Below, piece after piece: positions 10,741 to 22,903 of a DNA stretch of 64,000 bases; position 1 is the stretch's first letter; each line of letters starts with the position of its first letter. The position numbers and the translations under genes are program-made. The notes below the pieces were generated by a model that searched no databases, was not told the DNA's origin, and worked only from the letters and a program-made list of their open reading frames with translations. The stretch covers positions 186,001 through 250,000 of the forward strand of contig BSBK01009264.1 in assembly GCA_027943335.1 (NCBI GenBank). The letters run 5' to 3'. The DNA comes from Chamaecyparis obtusa. Taxonomy: Eukaryota > Streptophyta > Pinopsida > Cupressales > Cupressaceae.

Positions 10741-11280
10741 GAGAACAATGGCCTTCATGAGTTATCCTTTGAAGAATGTTGAACTTAGAATGTTGAGCTT
10801 AAGTAACCCAACCTTGATAAACAATCTTTCACACTAGTGAAAGATTTTAAATTGTTCAAACACTATATTCTGAGGAGCAAAGTGGTCACCATTGTTCCTG
10901 ATCCTACTGTCAAACCCTTGTTGATGAAAAATGAATTAGGAGAATGAAGAAGAAAGTGGATGGAAATACTACAAGAGTTTGACATTGAGATTCAACCTCT
11001 GAAGCTAGTAAGAGGTCAAGGCCTCACCAAAATGGTAAGTGAAATAGAGAAAGGCTTGGTATGCTAGGTGTGAACCAATGAGGGGATTATAACTGATATT
11101 TGGTAGCAAGATATATTTTATTACTTTCTTTAGAACCAATGTCCTGAAGGGATAAATGGCTCCTAGAAAAGAACCTTGAAGATTAGAAGTGGCCCTTACA
11201 CGCAAAAAATTGAAACCTCTTCAAACACAACTATGATGATATTTACTTGAGGTGTTTAGATAGGATATGAGGTGAACAAG
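10741..11280 (+). pseudogene. Tat-like RNase H / connection remnant
   Basis: Broken continuation of pol. The recognisable part is R-K-W-M-E-I-L-Q-E-F-D-I-E-I-Q-P and the following L-V-R-G-Q-G-L (about 10955-11028), which matches the end of the gypsy RNase H in this lineage. Frameshifts and stops occupy most of the rest. No intact catalytic residues can be traced. Confidence 0.6.
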
Positions 11281-12353
11281 TCCTCATTTAATTTCATGAT
11301 AAATAAGGCACTTTCCATGGGTTAGCCAAGGCTACTACACATATAATATTGAGATCTAACTATTATTTGCCCACCTTGTTCATAGATACAAACAAACACG
11401 TGTGTTCTTTCTATGTTTTTCGAACCAGTGCTACTTGCGAGAGGCATCTGACTTTTCTCATACAACCGGTCTATGAGGTATGTCCAATTTCCCAATGGGG
11501 ACTAGATTGTGTAGGAATGATTAAACCCCCATCCTCATGAGGACATAGGTACATCTTGACAATGACAGAATACTACACATGCTAGATGAAAGCCCAAGTT
11601 TTGATAAATTGTACCACTAAAGTAATAACCAAATTCTTAGAGGAGTATATCATTACATGATTTGGTGTGTGATTTTTTTTGGTATGTGACAATGCACCCT
11701 CTTTTCCATTTGCATCCCTTACCTAATGGTCCTTTGAGAATCAGGTAATAATCAAATTCTTATCTAATTATTATCCACAAGGGAATGGGGTTGCATAATG
11801 AGCGAACAAGAACTTAACAATTGTAATCAAATGCATCCTAGATGAAAATCCTCTGGACTCACACACACAGTTAAAATACACCATATGGACTGATAGAGTT
11901 AGAATAAAAAATGCTTTGGGGACTTCCCATTACTAATTGGTGTATGGCCTACAACCCCTTTTTCCTCTGAACCTAAAGATACCAATTTTGAGATTCATGG
12001 ACCAATACATTGATGGTGAGGATAGGGTACATGTTCATCTCATGAACCTTTTAAACCTTAAAAAAAAAGAACCATGGCCTTAGAACACATATCTAAACAT
12101 CAAGAAATCATCAAGTGTTGGTTTGACAAGAGAGAAACAATAAAATCCTTTAGAATTTCTGATTTGGTCCTAATGTTAGATAAAGTGAAAGAGAAACCGT
12201 GTAGTGACACCAAATTTCAGCGACTATGGGTGGGCCCATTCCCAATAGGATAAATTTTGGGAGATAACACTTTTAGGATTAGTTCTCTCAAAGGGGAACT
12301 AGTTCCATTTCCCATCAAATGCCAGTATCTCAAGAATTACTTTGGATCCTAAA
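11281..12353 (+). pseudogene. Tat-like integrase
   Basis: DDE integrase that would insert the element. W-G-L-D-C-V-G (about 11497-11517) holds the first catalytic Asp, and V-C-D-N-A-P-S-F (about 11684-11707) the second. Y-Y-P-Q-G-N-G (about 11770-11790) leads to the site of the Glu, where the sequence has two stops before A-N-K-N-L, so the catalytic Glu is lost. The C-terminal part ends with a G-P-F-P-like and an F-P-I-like segment and Y-L-K-N-Y-F-G-like endings near 12330-12353, as is usual for plant gypsy polyproteins. Many stops. Confidence 0.75.
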
Positions 12354-14709
12354 GAATTTTTCTCTCTTTGTATTTTTACTTGGTCTAAAGCCTTTGTTTT
12401 TATGTTTTTTTTGTGAGTTGATTTGTCTTTGTCAGGGGATGCTTCTTTAGAAAGTGTTCCACTCTAGGTTTTTCTCAACAAAGAGGTAGAGGTATTTATT
12501 TTTTAATGCTTTTGATTAGATTTTATCTTGCAAGAAACCAAATACAATATTTGGAAGTGGAGCAATTTTATTTTCAACAATCAAGTTGATCATCCTCAAC
12601 ACCACTACACATTTTAAGTAATTCCATGTTGTTGGTTTCTTGGATAAGCTAGAATTGATTAGAACCCACACTCATAGAAGACTTCAGAGGTCAAAACCCT
12701 TTTCCATCTAAAAATACTGACTCGAAGAAAAGAGCTGAAAGAAAAAAGGAGGAAAGCAAAAGAGGGAAATAAAAAAATTGTAGATCTAGAACTCTAATGC
12801 TTGGGTAGCACAGCCTAATCACTTCCTAAGTTACAAAATAAAAGAAAATGAATATTCAATCGGGAGTTCAAATAATCAAGCAGCATCCCTAATGACATAT
12901 CCCAAATTCATGCTGAAGCAAAATGAAAATAGGAAGATACACACCAAAAATAAAAATGTTGAAGTCAAAGAGCCCTCCAAGAAGTTTAAAACTTAAAAAG
13001 GCTCGTCAGAAGATGGGAAAGGGTGAATTTAGCAACCTCTACCAAGGCTATCAATGCCTGACTGGTAGTAGAGAAAGGTGAAAATCACTCTAGCCAATTT
13101 GTTTCTGAGGGTGAAGGTTTAATTCTGGTTGATTGTGAATTCATGGAACCTTTGATGAGGATTTAAGAAAATCAACACACACACTGGATGTGATAGAAAA
13201 TATTTTCAAGTCTTGACATGTTGATAGGAAGATTACTATCACAAGAAAATTTTGTGTCCAATTTATTGCAAGATAGGATTTTCTTTAAGATTTTGGTGAT
13301 TAAGAAATGTCTTGGTCATTCCTTTCCTTTTTTGGTGGGCTATTCATTCTTGTCCCACAACCACGCTCCCCTTTTGGCCACTTGGACAAGGGGCCCCCTT
13401 CCTTTTTTTCTTGTTTGCACCCTTTGGGCTCCCTTCGTGTCCTTTTGTTTGTTTATTGTTTGTCTCCTACCAGAGGCTTCCCTTTGGGAGAAAAATAACT
13501 TTTTGCACTATCATACTTTTGGTGATACCCTAACTCTGAACATCTGAAAGTCTAATTTTTCCTTAGGAGCATAAGATATTTGTTTTCTGCCTTTCAGCCT
13601 TGTTAGATGCTTGGAGCTTGGAAGGTTTGAAAATCCAACTTCCTCAAAGGAGTTTGTACCTTTGCACTTTTAGAGATTTGGAGATATGTGTCTTTCAGAC
13701 CTCCAAAATTCTAAAGGTCCAGAGAACTGAAAGTCAGGATGGTGAATAACATCACTATCCCCTGCAGCCTATTTAAGGCACACAAGTGACCTTTTTTAGT
13801 CACTTGTTTATTTCATAGATAGCATCTTTGGTGAGATTTTCATTTTTCTGCCTTCTAGCTTTCTAGAGCTTGGATCTTTACTTCTCTATCTCTTTCATGA
13901 TTTCTTCTCCCTCTTTCTCTTTGGTTTGTAGTCAAGGTTTTCTCTTTTTAATTTTAATGTCTTCTAGGTTTTTTTCCAGTTTAGCTAGGGTTTCTTTTGT
14001 TATTTAGTTTTTTCAGTCATCTTAGGGCCTTAGAGTTGTCCCTCTGGATCCTTTGAGGCAGGCTCATGGTCGAGATCATGTCAGAGTCAATTTAATGTTC
14101 GCCTCAGGGTTTTTATCCCTCGGTTCTCTATCATACATTGCCATTCTCAAATTTTTAGATTCCAAGATCCTCAAGATCATCAGCCAAAAACCTAACTCCA
14201 AGCCCTCAATTTAACACTTTTGATGTTTTAGACACTGACACTAGACACGTGCGTCTTCTCTCTTCAAGGACTCAAAATGCAGAACCAAAAACCAAGGTCC
14301 CTTATGTTACTTTTCACTTTTAGTGTTTCAAACATCAATAAGTACACCATTTTTTCTCTCTGAAGTCTTGAAACTCTCAACTAACGATGAAACTAGTATG
14401 CCCATCTTTTTTCATTTTAGATTTTTAGACTTGTATGACATTTCACATCTCTCAAACACCAAAAGTCTGAAATCCTGAAGGAGCAGCATTGTGAAAACTT
14501 GTGTCTTCACTTCTCTGGCCTTTTAGAGTGTGATCATTATGTCAAATTCCAAGCCTATGAGTCTCCAAAAGTTATCTTTTGAGCCTTTTGATGACTTAGA
14601 CTTATGGGTTTTTATTTCTTCATGGTTTTCTCTCATTTATTGTTTATGATGAAATGATTGTCTCTTACGATCATTACTGATTCATGTCTCTTTTGCAGAG
14701 TGTCTAAGG
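12354..14709 (+). other. UTR/LTR-like stretch with purine tract and TATA-like box
   Basis: No coding frame is supported. A strongly purine-rich run at 12724-12778 is followed at 12779 by TGTAGATC, the layout of a PPT and LTR start. TATTTAAGG near 13771-13779 could be a core promoter. Repeated phrases with CTGAAAGTC (13540, 13740) and TTTCAG occur. These suggest the 3' LTR of the Tat-like element or the 5' LTR of a second element, but I find no matching direct repeat in the window. A C/T-rich patch at 13310-13480 is open in three frames by composition alone. Confidence 0.4.
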
Positions 14710-16283
14710 AGATTAATTCATTAGATATGAAGTATGAGTTCAATGGGTACCATGCACCTTGAAAGGTGGGTAATCTCCATAGATACTCATATAGAAATTT
14801 TCAGCTGGAATGAATACCTAGTGAAATGCGCCCAACCAACGGGAAAATTTGATGACTACACTTCATTACTAGTGTACTCTAGTTTAGTGAACCCAGGAGC
14901 ACATCTTGTGTCTATCCTCTCTTGAGATCTCATTTTTACCCTGGTGCAATATTATGTACCAGGTGAGAGGCTGGTTAAGAATACAATTGGAGAAGTGGTG
15001 TTGGAACTAAGGCCCAATAACATTGAAGATGTCTTCCACCTGCCAAAGGGGATAGATAGATTCTAAAAATTATATATGGATAAGGGCATGCACTTCTTAA
15101 AATCATATATTCATTTGTCGTATGAGATCATTAATAATGATTACCTGATGGCACCCCTCCACAAGAACAAGCTCAATAAAATAGACACGAGGAGGGGATA
15201 TTTAAAAGAGGACATCCAAGCCAGTGCAAAAATTATCAATAGGGTGTATGGCCTTCAAAAATATATTCAGCTTGAGCCTTGGATGATCCTACTAATTGAT
15301 AAAATAAAGTAAAGGAAAGTGAGGTTTGATTGGGCTACAATCCTCAATGACAATCTAGACAGGAAACTTACCTTTGTAAAGAATGATCCTCACTTCTACA
15401 TGCCCTCATATGTCATGTACTTGTTGGCTTCCATGGAAATGTATCTAGGGCTCATTAAAGTTTGTGATATAAGTCATCTGAACATCTGGCCCTTTACATT
15501 ATACCCCCAATTGGTGAGGAAGAAACACCTTAGGGAGGATAGCTCAGAATTTTGAATTGTCAATGATGCCTTCAGTTTCACAATCATCTAATCCATAGAG
15601 GGTGATTATGCTAAAATTATACCAGAAGAGGTTGTAGTAAAGGTTAAAGCCCCAAGGGCTTATTATATTTAGTTCAAAAATTTCACATACATCAGGGTGG
15701 CTGAGAGTAATCTGAATCCTAATAAGTTACAAAGGTACCCTTTCGACATGGTCATTCTACTAGAGATGTGTAGGCAGCTCTCTAATTCTTATGAGCACAT
15801 AAAGCATAAGAAGAAGCACTGCTAGGACTTTCCTATTTCAATCGGTCCCCATTCTCTACAGGACATGAAGGGCTGAAAATCTATATCTTTCAAATGGGAT
15901 GAGTGCCCCGTGGAACACTATAATCTAATGAGGACTAGATTCATCCCTATCAGCACCTAAAACAAGATGATGGGGATGCATTATGTGCATAAGCCTCATT
16001 TTGAAGATCATTAGATAAATTGCACTAATGACTATGAGTTCAAGATCTGTGAATACTGTCGGATGAGCCTAGAATTGGCACAAGATACCTTGCTCCTATG
16101 CATCCCACCAAAGGTGTGGGATGCAGACACTGAAGATGTTTTGGACCCTCTATATGACCAAGAAAAATCTATACAAGTGCCATTCTAAATGCCGAAGTGG
16201 ATAAAGAATAGAATGATGATATCAATTCCAAGGCTTGCCATGTCATCAAAACAAAAAAGACATAGATCTCTCATCCCTTCAAG
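14710..16283 (+). pseudogene. Accessory retroelement ORF, N-terminal part, unrecognised
   Basis: I do not recognise a family with certainty. A long decayed frame can be followed on the plus strand with a stop every 50-80 codons. Clean pieces lie at 14734-14925, 15076-15312 and 15319-15555. They look like a globular host-type domain: I-G-E-V-V-L-E-L-R-P-N-N-I-E-D-V-F (about 14988-15038), then W-M-I-L-L-I-D-K-I, then F-Y-M-P-S-Y-V-M-Y-L-L-A. A cysteine pair (C-E-Y-C) occurs near 16050. No RT, integrase or protease motif is present. Its position, after an LTR-like stretch and ahead of a Pro-rich segment, suggests an extra ORF of a Tat/Ogre-type or non-autonomous element. A relation to plant mobile-domain-like proteins is a guess. 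Confidence 0.4.
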
Positions 16284-17512
16284 ATGGATCCTATTCTGAT
16301 GAAGCAACATCCAAACCAACCTTCCAAGGAGAAGAAGGAAAGGGGAGAGAAGCTACTAATGGCTCAATTCAAGGGAGTTTCCCCGCAGAACCCAAAGATG
16401 GTATACATGCATGAGCATCCAACCGCTGAGGTGTCCAATCCTAGGACCAAGCCACCAAAGACCTGAATGAAAAGAAGCATATATGCACCTTATGCTCTAT
16501 CTTCCAAGGGTCAAGAGAAAGACAATATACCAAAGAGCACACAAATGGTAAAAATTTACAAGAACCAATCCTACTGGCATAGAAAAGAGAAATGTTTACA
16601 AAAGGAAGAGATCATCTACATCTCTGTATTTGGAAATGATGATGGAAGAAGATGAGGAAGATGATGAATATAATATTCCTCTCAACTGAAGGACTTGATC
16701 AGTATCCTTTCTAAATAAGATAAAATTATGAAAGAAGAGGTGTGGATTGATCTCTATGAGGTGACCCAAGCAGAAGAGGTTAATCCAGGGGATGCCTTGG
16801 GGGATGATGTGTTTGATACATCTAATTTTGAAGGTCTCTATGGTTTGAAGGAGAAGATATAAGAACATTAAATTCCTACAATATAACCTTCTATTGACAA
16901 ATAGTTACCATTCATGTTTTCACCCCCTCCAACACAGTTCACTACCATAACTCTTGAGAAGGATATAGATGAATCAACTCCAAAAGTATCCTAAGGACCA
17001 ATAGAAGATCCAATGGAAGTAGATTAGGAATATTTTGTTGAGTCAGAAAAGGAATTAGGCCAAGAGTCTTCAAGTGGGGTTACTTTAGAAGAGGATATTA
17101 AACCACCACATCCTTCTGATGATCTATTTCCCCTACAAGTTCCAACTACTCCACCTCATCAAGTCCCAGTTCCACAAGTTCAGACTGCTCCAATTCCACC
17201 ACAATTTCCAATTACTCCACCTCCACAAGTTTTGGTTCAACCTCCATCACAATATCAACCTCTGCTAGTGACTCGGCCTATTTATCTCCCTAATCCTACT
17301 CTACTACTTCATATGCCTGCACCTTTTCCAAGTCCTCCAATTGCTCTGACTCCTCCTCTTTCTCCCATGCCATCTCCAATCCAGCATCCCATTCCCTCTC
17401 AACCAGCTCCACTAATGCCCACTCTTCCACCAATTCCTACTCCTCTACCTTCCCATTCCATACCTTCTTCTAAGGTGACTCAAGAAGAAGAGAAAGAGAA
17501 AGAGAAAGAGTA
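16284..17512 (+). pseudogene. Accessory ORF, basic linker and proline-rich region
   Basis: Two short Lys-rich frames (16284-16466 and 16467-16655) are followed by acidic broken coding. From 17100 to about 17470 comes a proline-rich, low-complexity segment (many P-P, P-x-P and L-P-S/T repeats). It ends in a Glu/Lys run, E-E-E-K-E-K-E-K-E, before the stop at about 17511. This is a disordered linker of the same large accessory protein as 14710-16283 and 18229-18645, judged by shared strand and continuity. No catalytic function is visible. Confidence 0.4.
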
Positions 17513-18228
17513 AGAGCAAGAGCAAGAAAATAAGACTGAAAGGAAGAACATGTAAGAGAAGAAGAAGAAAAATAGATAAGAGAGGAATACAAGAGTGAAG
17601 AAAAGGAAGAAGGAAAAGAAAAAGAATGGGAAACGGTCACCTCAAGCTTGATAGAACCATATGAGCCCATAAATGCCTTCTCTAAGCCCACTTGGTTCAC
17701 CAAAGAAATACATGAAGGTATATACAGATGAAGAGGATATGGATATGGCGATGCTAGACTGAGTGTTCCATAAAGGAGAAACCATTATCTAGGAAAGGAT
17801 TTTTTCATATGTTACACAAAAAAAGGGGGAAGGTGGAAAGAAAAGGTAGCAGTGCCGAAAGTCGACACCAGTATGGTATAAATCACTCTCAAAGACTATG
17901 TCTTTGAAGAGATAGATCTGGGTGAGCCAACAAGGGAAGGGAGTAAAACATTGGCCACCTTTGGATTGAAGCATACCCTATGGTTTATGGATAATCATGA
18001 AGATCTCAAATTAAAGTTCTCATTGAACAAAATGAGGCAATGAAGAGGTTTATTATTAAGACTGCATGTCCCATGGACCTTTGCAAGATGGAGGCCTCAT
18101 TACAAGTTGTTTTGAAGAAAAGGGCTTCTCTTGATATGCCAGAAGACATATCAGATTCTTTTAGTCAAGTGTGTTCCAATTAGAAGACTTGCTTTGACCA
18201 GTTCGCAGGGACTTCCTTAAGGACAATT
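17513..18228 (+). pseudogene. Accessory ORF, charged linker
   Basis: Glu/Lys/Arg-rich broken coding at 17513-17640 (purine-rich GAAGAA repeats), then mixed frames. It joins the proline-rich part to the helical end. No motif is recognised. Confidence 0.35.
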
Positions 18229-18645
18229 TTGATACCTTTTAGAGGTATTCTTTGGGAGATCACCAAATTGGTTGATATGATGTGTGACAAGGAGGGATTA
18301 GAGGAACAAATTGTGAAATGGACAAAGGTTCTTGAGGACCTTAAAGTACTAAGGAAGCAACGCGTCCAAATCCTTGTGAAGATTTATGAAGGCTCAAAAC
18401 TTAATAATTTTGAGGAATGGATCAATGATATCGTCAGGGCTTTGAATATTTATCAGAAATGCTTGAACAAGATTAATAAAAAGACAGATCAAGGGATTTT
18501 ATTGGTGGATGAATTGCATAAGTTCTTCAAAGGAATGGATTTGGATCTTTATGATGATGATGAGGGCCAAAAAATGTACCCAATAAAGGACATCGTACAT
18601 CAATATACGAAAATTTTCAATGGAGTGAAGACAAAAGATTGACCT
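18229..18645 (+). pseudogene. Accessory ORF, helical C-terminal part
   Basis: A 137-codon open stretch, rich in Leu, Lys, Glu and Ile with heptad-like spacing, for example L-E-E-Q-I-V-K-W-T-K-V-L-E-D-L. Compatible with a coiled coil or helical bundle. It ends in an acidic D-L-D-L-Y-D-D-D-E segment. It would be the end of the ~1,300-residue accessory product. I know no matching family by eye. What follows (18646-18845) is broken coding of the same amino acid style. Confidence 0.4.
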
Positions 18646-20964
18646 CCGGAAAATGTTTTACCAAAAGGAGGAAATGAAAAAGATGATGGCTCGAGAGGAA
18701 GAGCTACAATATTTTGCAAATGAGTTAGCCACTTTCTGAGAGAAGCAAAAAGAATGCCTTGGAGGTATCCAAATGGTGGATTTTTAAGAGGTCTAGGAGA
18801 TAGTTGAAAGGCTTCAGAAGGCACATCCATAGATCCTCCCAAGAAGCTAAGTGCTTAGTTTCATGGACTTAGCCAATTTTTGCATAGAGGAGATTTCTTG
18901 ACACTTAGTCAATTTTTCACTCCAATATTTTCAGCCTTTCGGCCTCTGAAAGTCCAAAGTTTTTCTCCGCACGATATTGTATGCGTAGTCATTTTTTCAA
19001 GTTCATTTTTTCTAAGTAGAGGTCAGGGTCTGAAATTTGTAGGTCGTCACTGCCAAGAACTTACAGTCTTCTATGGTGGATTTCTAGTCAAATTGACCAC
19101 ATGTCATGGGTCATTTTTGCATGCTTTAGAGATATCTTTCAGTTAAATATGTTTTTAACCATTGTTTCATTTAAATAACTTATCAATAATTCTACAATTC
19201 TCTTAATTCTACATTAAAACTAATCCTCTTAAAATTTAATTAAAATTAATTTAATCCTCTTAATCATACCACACATCTTCATAATATTATCTTTGTGAAC
19301 ACTATAGGAATGAGAAGTTAAGAAGTCTCAATCTAACTCAATACTAAATTGAGCATGTTGACAATGTCTGAATCTACTGGTCCACATTAGCTACTACATT
19401 TTTTGTATGTAGAAATTTAACTTTTACATTTATTTGGTTTTTAATTATTTTATTATGTTTATATTCATCGAAAATGGTAGTATTCTTTATAAGAGTTCAA
19501 TGACAATTTTTGGAAGAAAATAATCATAGAAGGATAATTATAAAAACTTAAACTGCAGTTAGAGTGATAATTATATGTCATCTTTCCTTTCTTATTTGAT
19601 TTGGATTTCTCTATTTAACAGCTCAAACCTTGTAAAAAATGGTAATTTAAGATTGATGGAATGAAAGATGTGATAATAAATAATATAATTTAAATAAAAT
19701 AATAAATAAATTTCAGAATAATAATATCTGTTAGCATTTTTTACATAATTGTTTCAAAATATAAGTGTGCTCGACATATTATGTTTTAAGGTTTTGTTAT
19801 TGATTTCTTTAGTAAGTTATGCCAATTTTACTATCCAGTTTATAAGTACAAGAAAATAGTTCTTTAAAGATCAACCAGTATCATGGTTAATGGAAAAAAA
19901 ATAAAAATTTATCGTTCAAATTTTTTTAATTTATGAGAGAGAACTATGAATATCAAATTATAAAATGAATACTTTGTTATTGTTTAAGTATCTTTTAAAA
20001 CTAATGAAATTATGAATTCTGCAAATTCTCCTGTTGTTTTGCTGAAAACAAACACCTCGTCGTTGGTACTTTGATATGACTTCTTATTAATGCTTATACC
20101 TCTCACTTGCATCTTCTAACTAGCATATATATTTCAGTTTTCTGAATAAGCAATTTGGCAAAGAGACATGCCATGTATTTCGTAAATGATATTCCCTTTT
20201 GATTCGTCATGACAGTCTTCTCATCGCTGCTAAAGTTGTAGAGGCTTTTTGTATTTTGTCCACCCTTTCTCCTAATTTAGAGATCACTTTCAATTAAAAG
20301 CGATGTGGCAATATTGCAGATATTTTTTATTTTTAATATGACATATATTAATGTGCAATGTACATGTCCTATCAGAAATTGGTGATATTGAAGTAGATTT
20401 AACTTGTGATTTTACATTCATTTTTGTACTAAGAATATCCTACACCACTCTTCCAAGCTGGTTGTCTGGTGTTGAATTAATCTTGCTCCCAGAGTTGTTT
20501 TTGTCTTACTCTCGCAAATGTTTTGTGTGTCTTACTTAAGCCTTTCATACAACCTCACCACGTATGTTCACTTCATTACAAATAATAGAATTGCCAAAGT
20601 TCTTTATCCTATCCTACATCATGGAATATAGAGTTTATATTGTCAGATGGCCATGGGAATGCACTTTCTTGAGTATAAAACTCAAAAATTATGTTTGATT
20701 TTCACTGAAACAAAAGATGCAATTTCATTAATCCTTGACAAGAAATGCCTCAGGTTCAGTCGAAATGCGCTTTGTACTGAGGTTAATTCAAGATTTTTAG
20801 CCATCTGCATCGATCTATAAAACGATTTTCCTATGGTTAGAAGAATTGCCTTGACTTATTTATAAAATACATCTCTCCTACCCCAGTTATTGATTATGCA
20901 TTATCTTTACAATGAATTGGTTCATTCTTTTACTCTTTTGGGGGTTGTTTTAATTTTATGTTGA
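18646..20964. other. AT-rich intergenic or eroded DNA
   Basis: From 18850 the DNA is AT-rich and stop-rich on both strands. Short open stretches (18880-19146, 20351-20539) have no recognisable motif and show no link to neighbours. I see no element boundary. Confidence 0.45.
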
Positions 20965-21190
20965 GATCGCTGCTAAGGGTGTTCTTCCTAAATTTCTATG
21001 TGCAATTAAATTTGAACTTGTATATGATCACCATCAGGAAACTATCAAGAAGATTGAAGCACTTATGGAACACTGAGTCTTCCTCCAAAGAGCAACTGAC
21101 TTAATAGATTCCAACGAATATAGAGACGTGCTCTGTTTAAAAAAAAATGAAAAGCCTCCTCTTCCGCATCACCCTATCATACACTTGCTG
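20965..21190 (+). pseudogene. Possible short host-gene-like fragment, unidentified
   Basis: A stretch of more balanced composition than its surroundings. It reads E-I-A-A-K-G-V-L-P-K-F-L-C-A-I-K-F-E-L (20965-21021), followed by a Lys/Glu-rich helix-like segment up to a TGA near 21075. A second piece, with I-D-S-N-E-Y-R-D-V-L, lies at about 21103-21135. The look is of exon debris from a cellular gene, but no family is recognised and no splice structure can be confirmed. Chance coding is also possible. Confidence 0.2.
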
Positions 21191-22885
21191 GCTTGGTTAT
21201 GAGGGTACGTGCAAGATCATTAGCAGCCAAAAAGTGGCAAGAGAAAAAATGTGTTTTCTACTCGCTGAAACATGCCAAAATTGGTTTTGACTTTGTTTTT
21301 TTGGGGGGTCAGACAATTTTTGAATTTGGTTTGATAATACCAAACGAAATCAGATTTCCATACCAAATCGAATATCCATTCTAAATCAGATATCCATTTT
21401 CAAAAAACCTAAAACTGCATTTAGTAAAATTGGCATAACTTTTACATATTTAATTGAATTTTTGAAATTTTTTTAATAGGCATGGAAAGGCTATTGCTAG
21501 GTCTAAACATTGCAAGACTTATTGATTTTATATTATATATAAAAAATAATTATAATTAGTTTAAGATCATTCATATCTAAAACATTAATTTTAACCACTT
21601 TTAATATGAAGTCTCTTATCCATCATCCAATTTTTAATAATCGTCTCAAATTATTTGAAACATTAAGTTGGTCAAACACACACACACCCACCAACCCACA
21701 TTCCGAAGGTGTTCTATTATCCAGCATACATAGTAAGGTTATGAGTTTGTATCCCGTAACCTGAGCTTTCAATGTATAATATGTGTATAGTGTGACCATC
21801 TCACTGCATCCTGAGCTTTGTATATATCTTTGTCATTATTGACCTATCACAATCCATGAACTTTTTCACATATCCATTGTATATATCACTCATACCTCCT
21901 ATACTATATCATCAGATCTCGTTGTACATATCCTCATCTGTCCAGCATAAATGTGATCAATTGACATGTCTCACGAACCTTGTACTTTAGAAAGTTCCTC
22001 AGCCTGCATCGTTGATCCAACAATTGACTTAGATTCATCATTTTTCCAAGCCACTATTTTTCAAAATGAATCCCACCAATGGGTCCTTGTAGGATGCATC
22101 CTTCCTCTTGTTTGACCAAATCCCTCAATCAATCAGTCAATTACCCCATATCTCTTTGGCAAAGGACGTCTCTTAGATTTATCAGTTTGGTCTTTGGATT
22201 TAATCTTTGGTTCTTATTACTCTTTTTTTAAGGCTTCTCACTATTCTTCTCCTCAAGGTCGCCATGATCCTTTATATCATGGTGCATTGCAAATGAGGGA
22301 AATTTGGGGCACATCTCTTTTCATCGTTTGGCTTTTTGTTTGTGATTCAGTCAGACATGAACCTTGCATGTCCCACATGTGATCTTTTGGGGTCCCATGG
22401 TGCACTTGGAAAATGTCTCTTGTTTGTGGGTTCCTCAACATCATTTCCACCATGCCTCCTCCTAGATTCATGCATGATGTTATGACAACCCTTACGTGCT
22501 TGTTGTGTTAGTCCTCTGCAACACTGGTGACAAGGCCTTGAGTTCCTAGTAACCTTGGTAAGTCTCTAATGTTTCTATATCAAACTAGGTTGTGTTCTCC
22601 ACATTAACACAACGAAATCCCCATGTACTGATAGGTGCATTTAGATTAATATTGCATCATTCATCTTCTCTCATGGAACAAAATCTATTTATCCCCGTTC
22701 CCCTCTCCTTCTACCATTTCCTTCCAATTTGGTTCCTTTTTGAAAAAATCCCACAAAGCTTTTTTCTTTCCATTATTTTCTTGAGGGGGTACAACCTCTT
22801 ATCATTGTTTCTTTTCCACGACACCTAAGCTCATCTAGGGCATCTTATTTTCTTTTCTTCGATGAAACACCACTTGTGTTGCTGC
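21191..22885. other. Non-coding, probably interior end of an LTR element
   Basis: No gene is seen. A short (CA)n-like run, ACACACACACACCCACC, occurs near 21677. The segment 22600-22885 leads into a purine tract and LTR, so it is probably the 3' untranslated interior of the element owning that LTR. Confidence 0.4.
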
Positions 22886-22903
22886 ATAAAAAAAGAGGAA
22901 AAA
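22886..22903 (+). promoter_or_regulatory. Polypurine tract
   Basis: An A-run broken only by AGAGG, immediately before the LTR start TGTAGA at 22904. It marks the upstream side of this LTR as the 3' end of an element body. Confidence 0.65.

Noticed and set aside
13218..13547. Three overlapping plus-strand open frames
   Set aside because: All three frames are open because the DNA is C/T-rich and poor in stops. No motif, no codon signal, and it lies in UTR/LTR-like sequence.
14078..14088. ATGTCAGAGTC as a primer binding site
   Set aside because: Only partial likeness to TGGTATCAGAGC and no LTR end directly before it.
16596..16868. Minus-strand 90-codon frame with a Ser run
   Set aside because: The Ser run is the complement of a GAA/GATGAT-type purine repeat in the accessory ORF on the plus strand.
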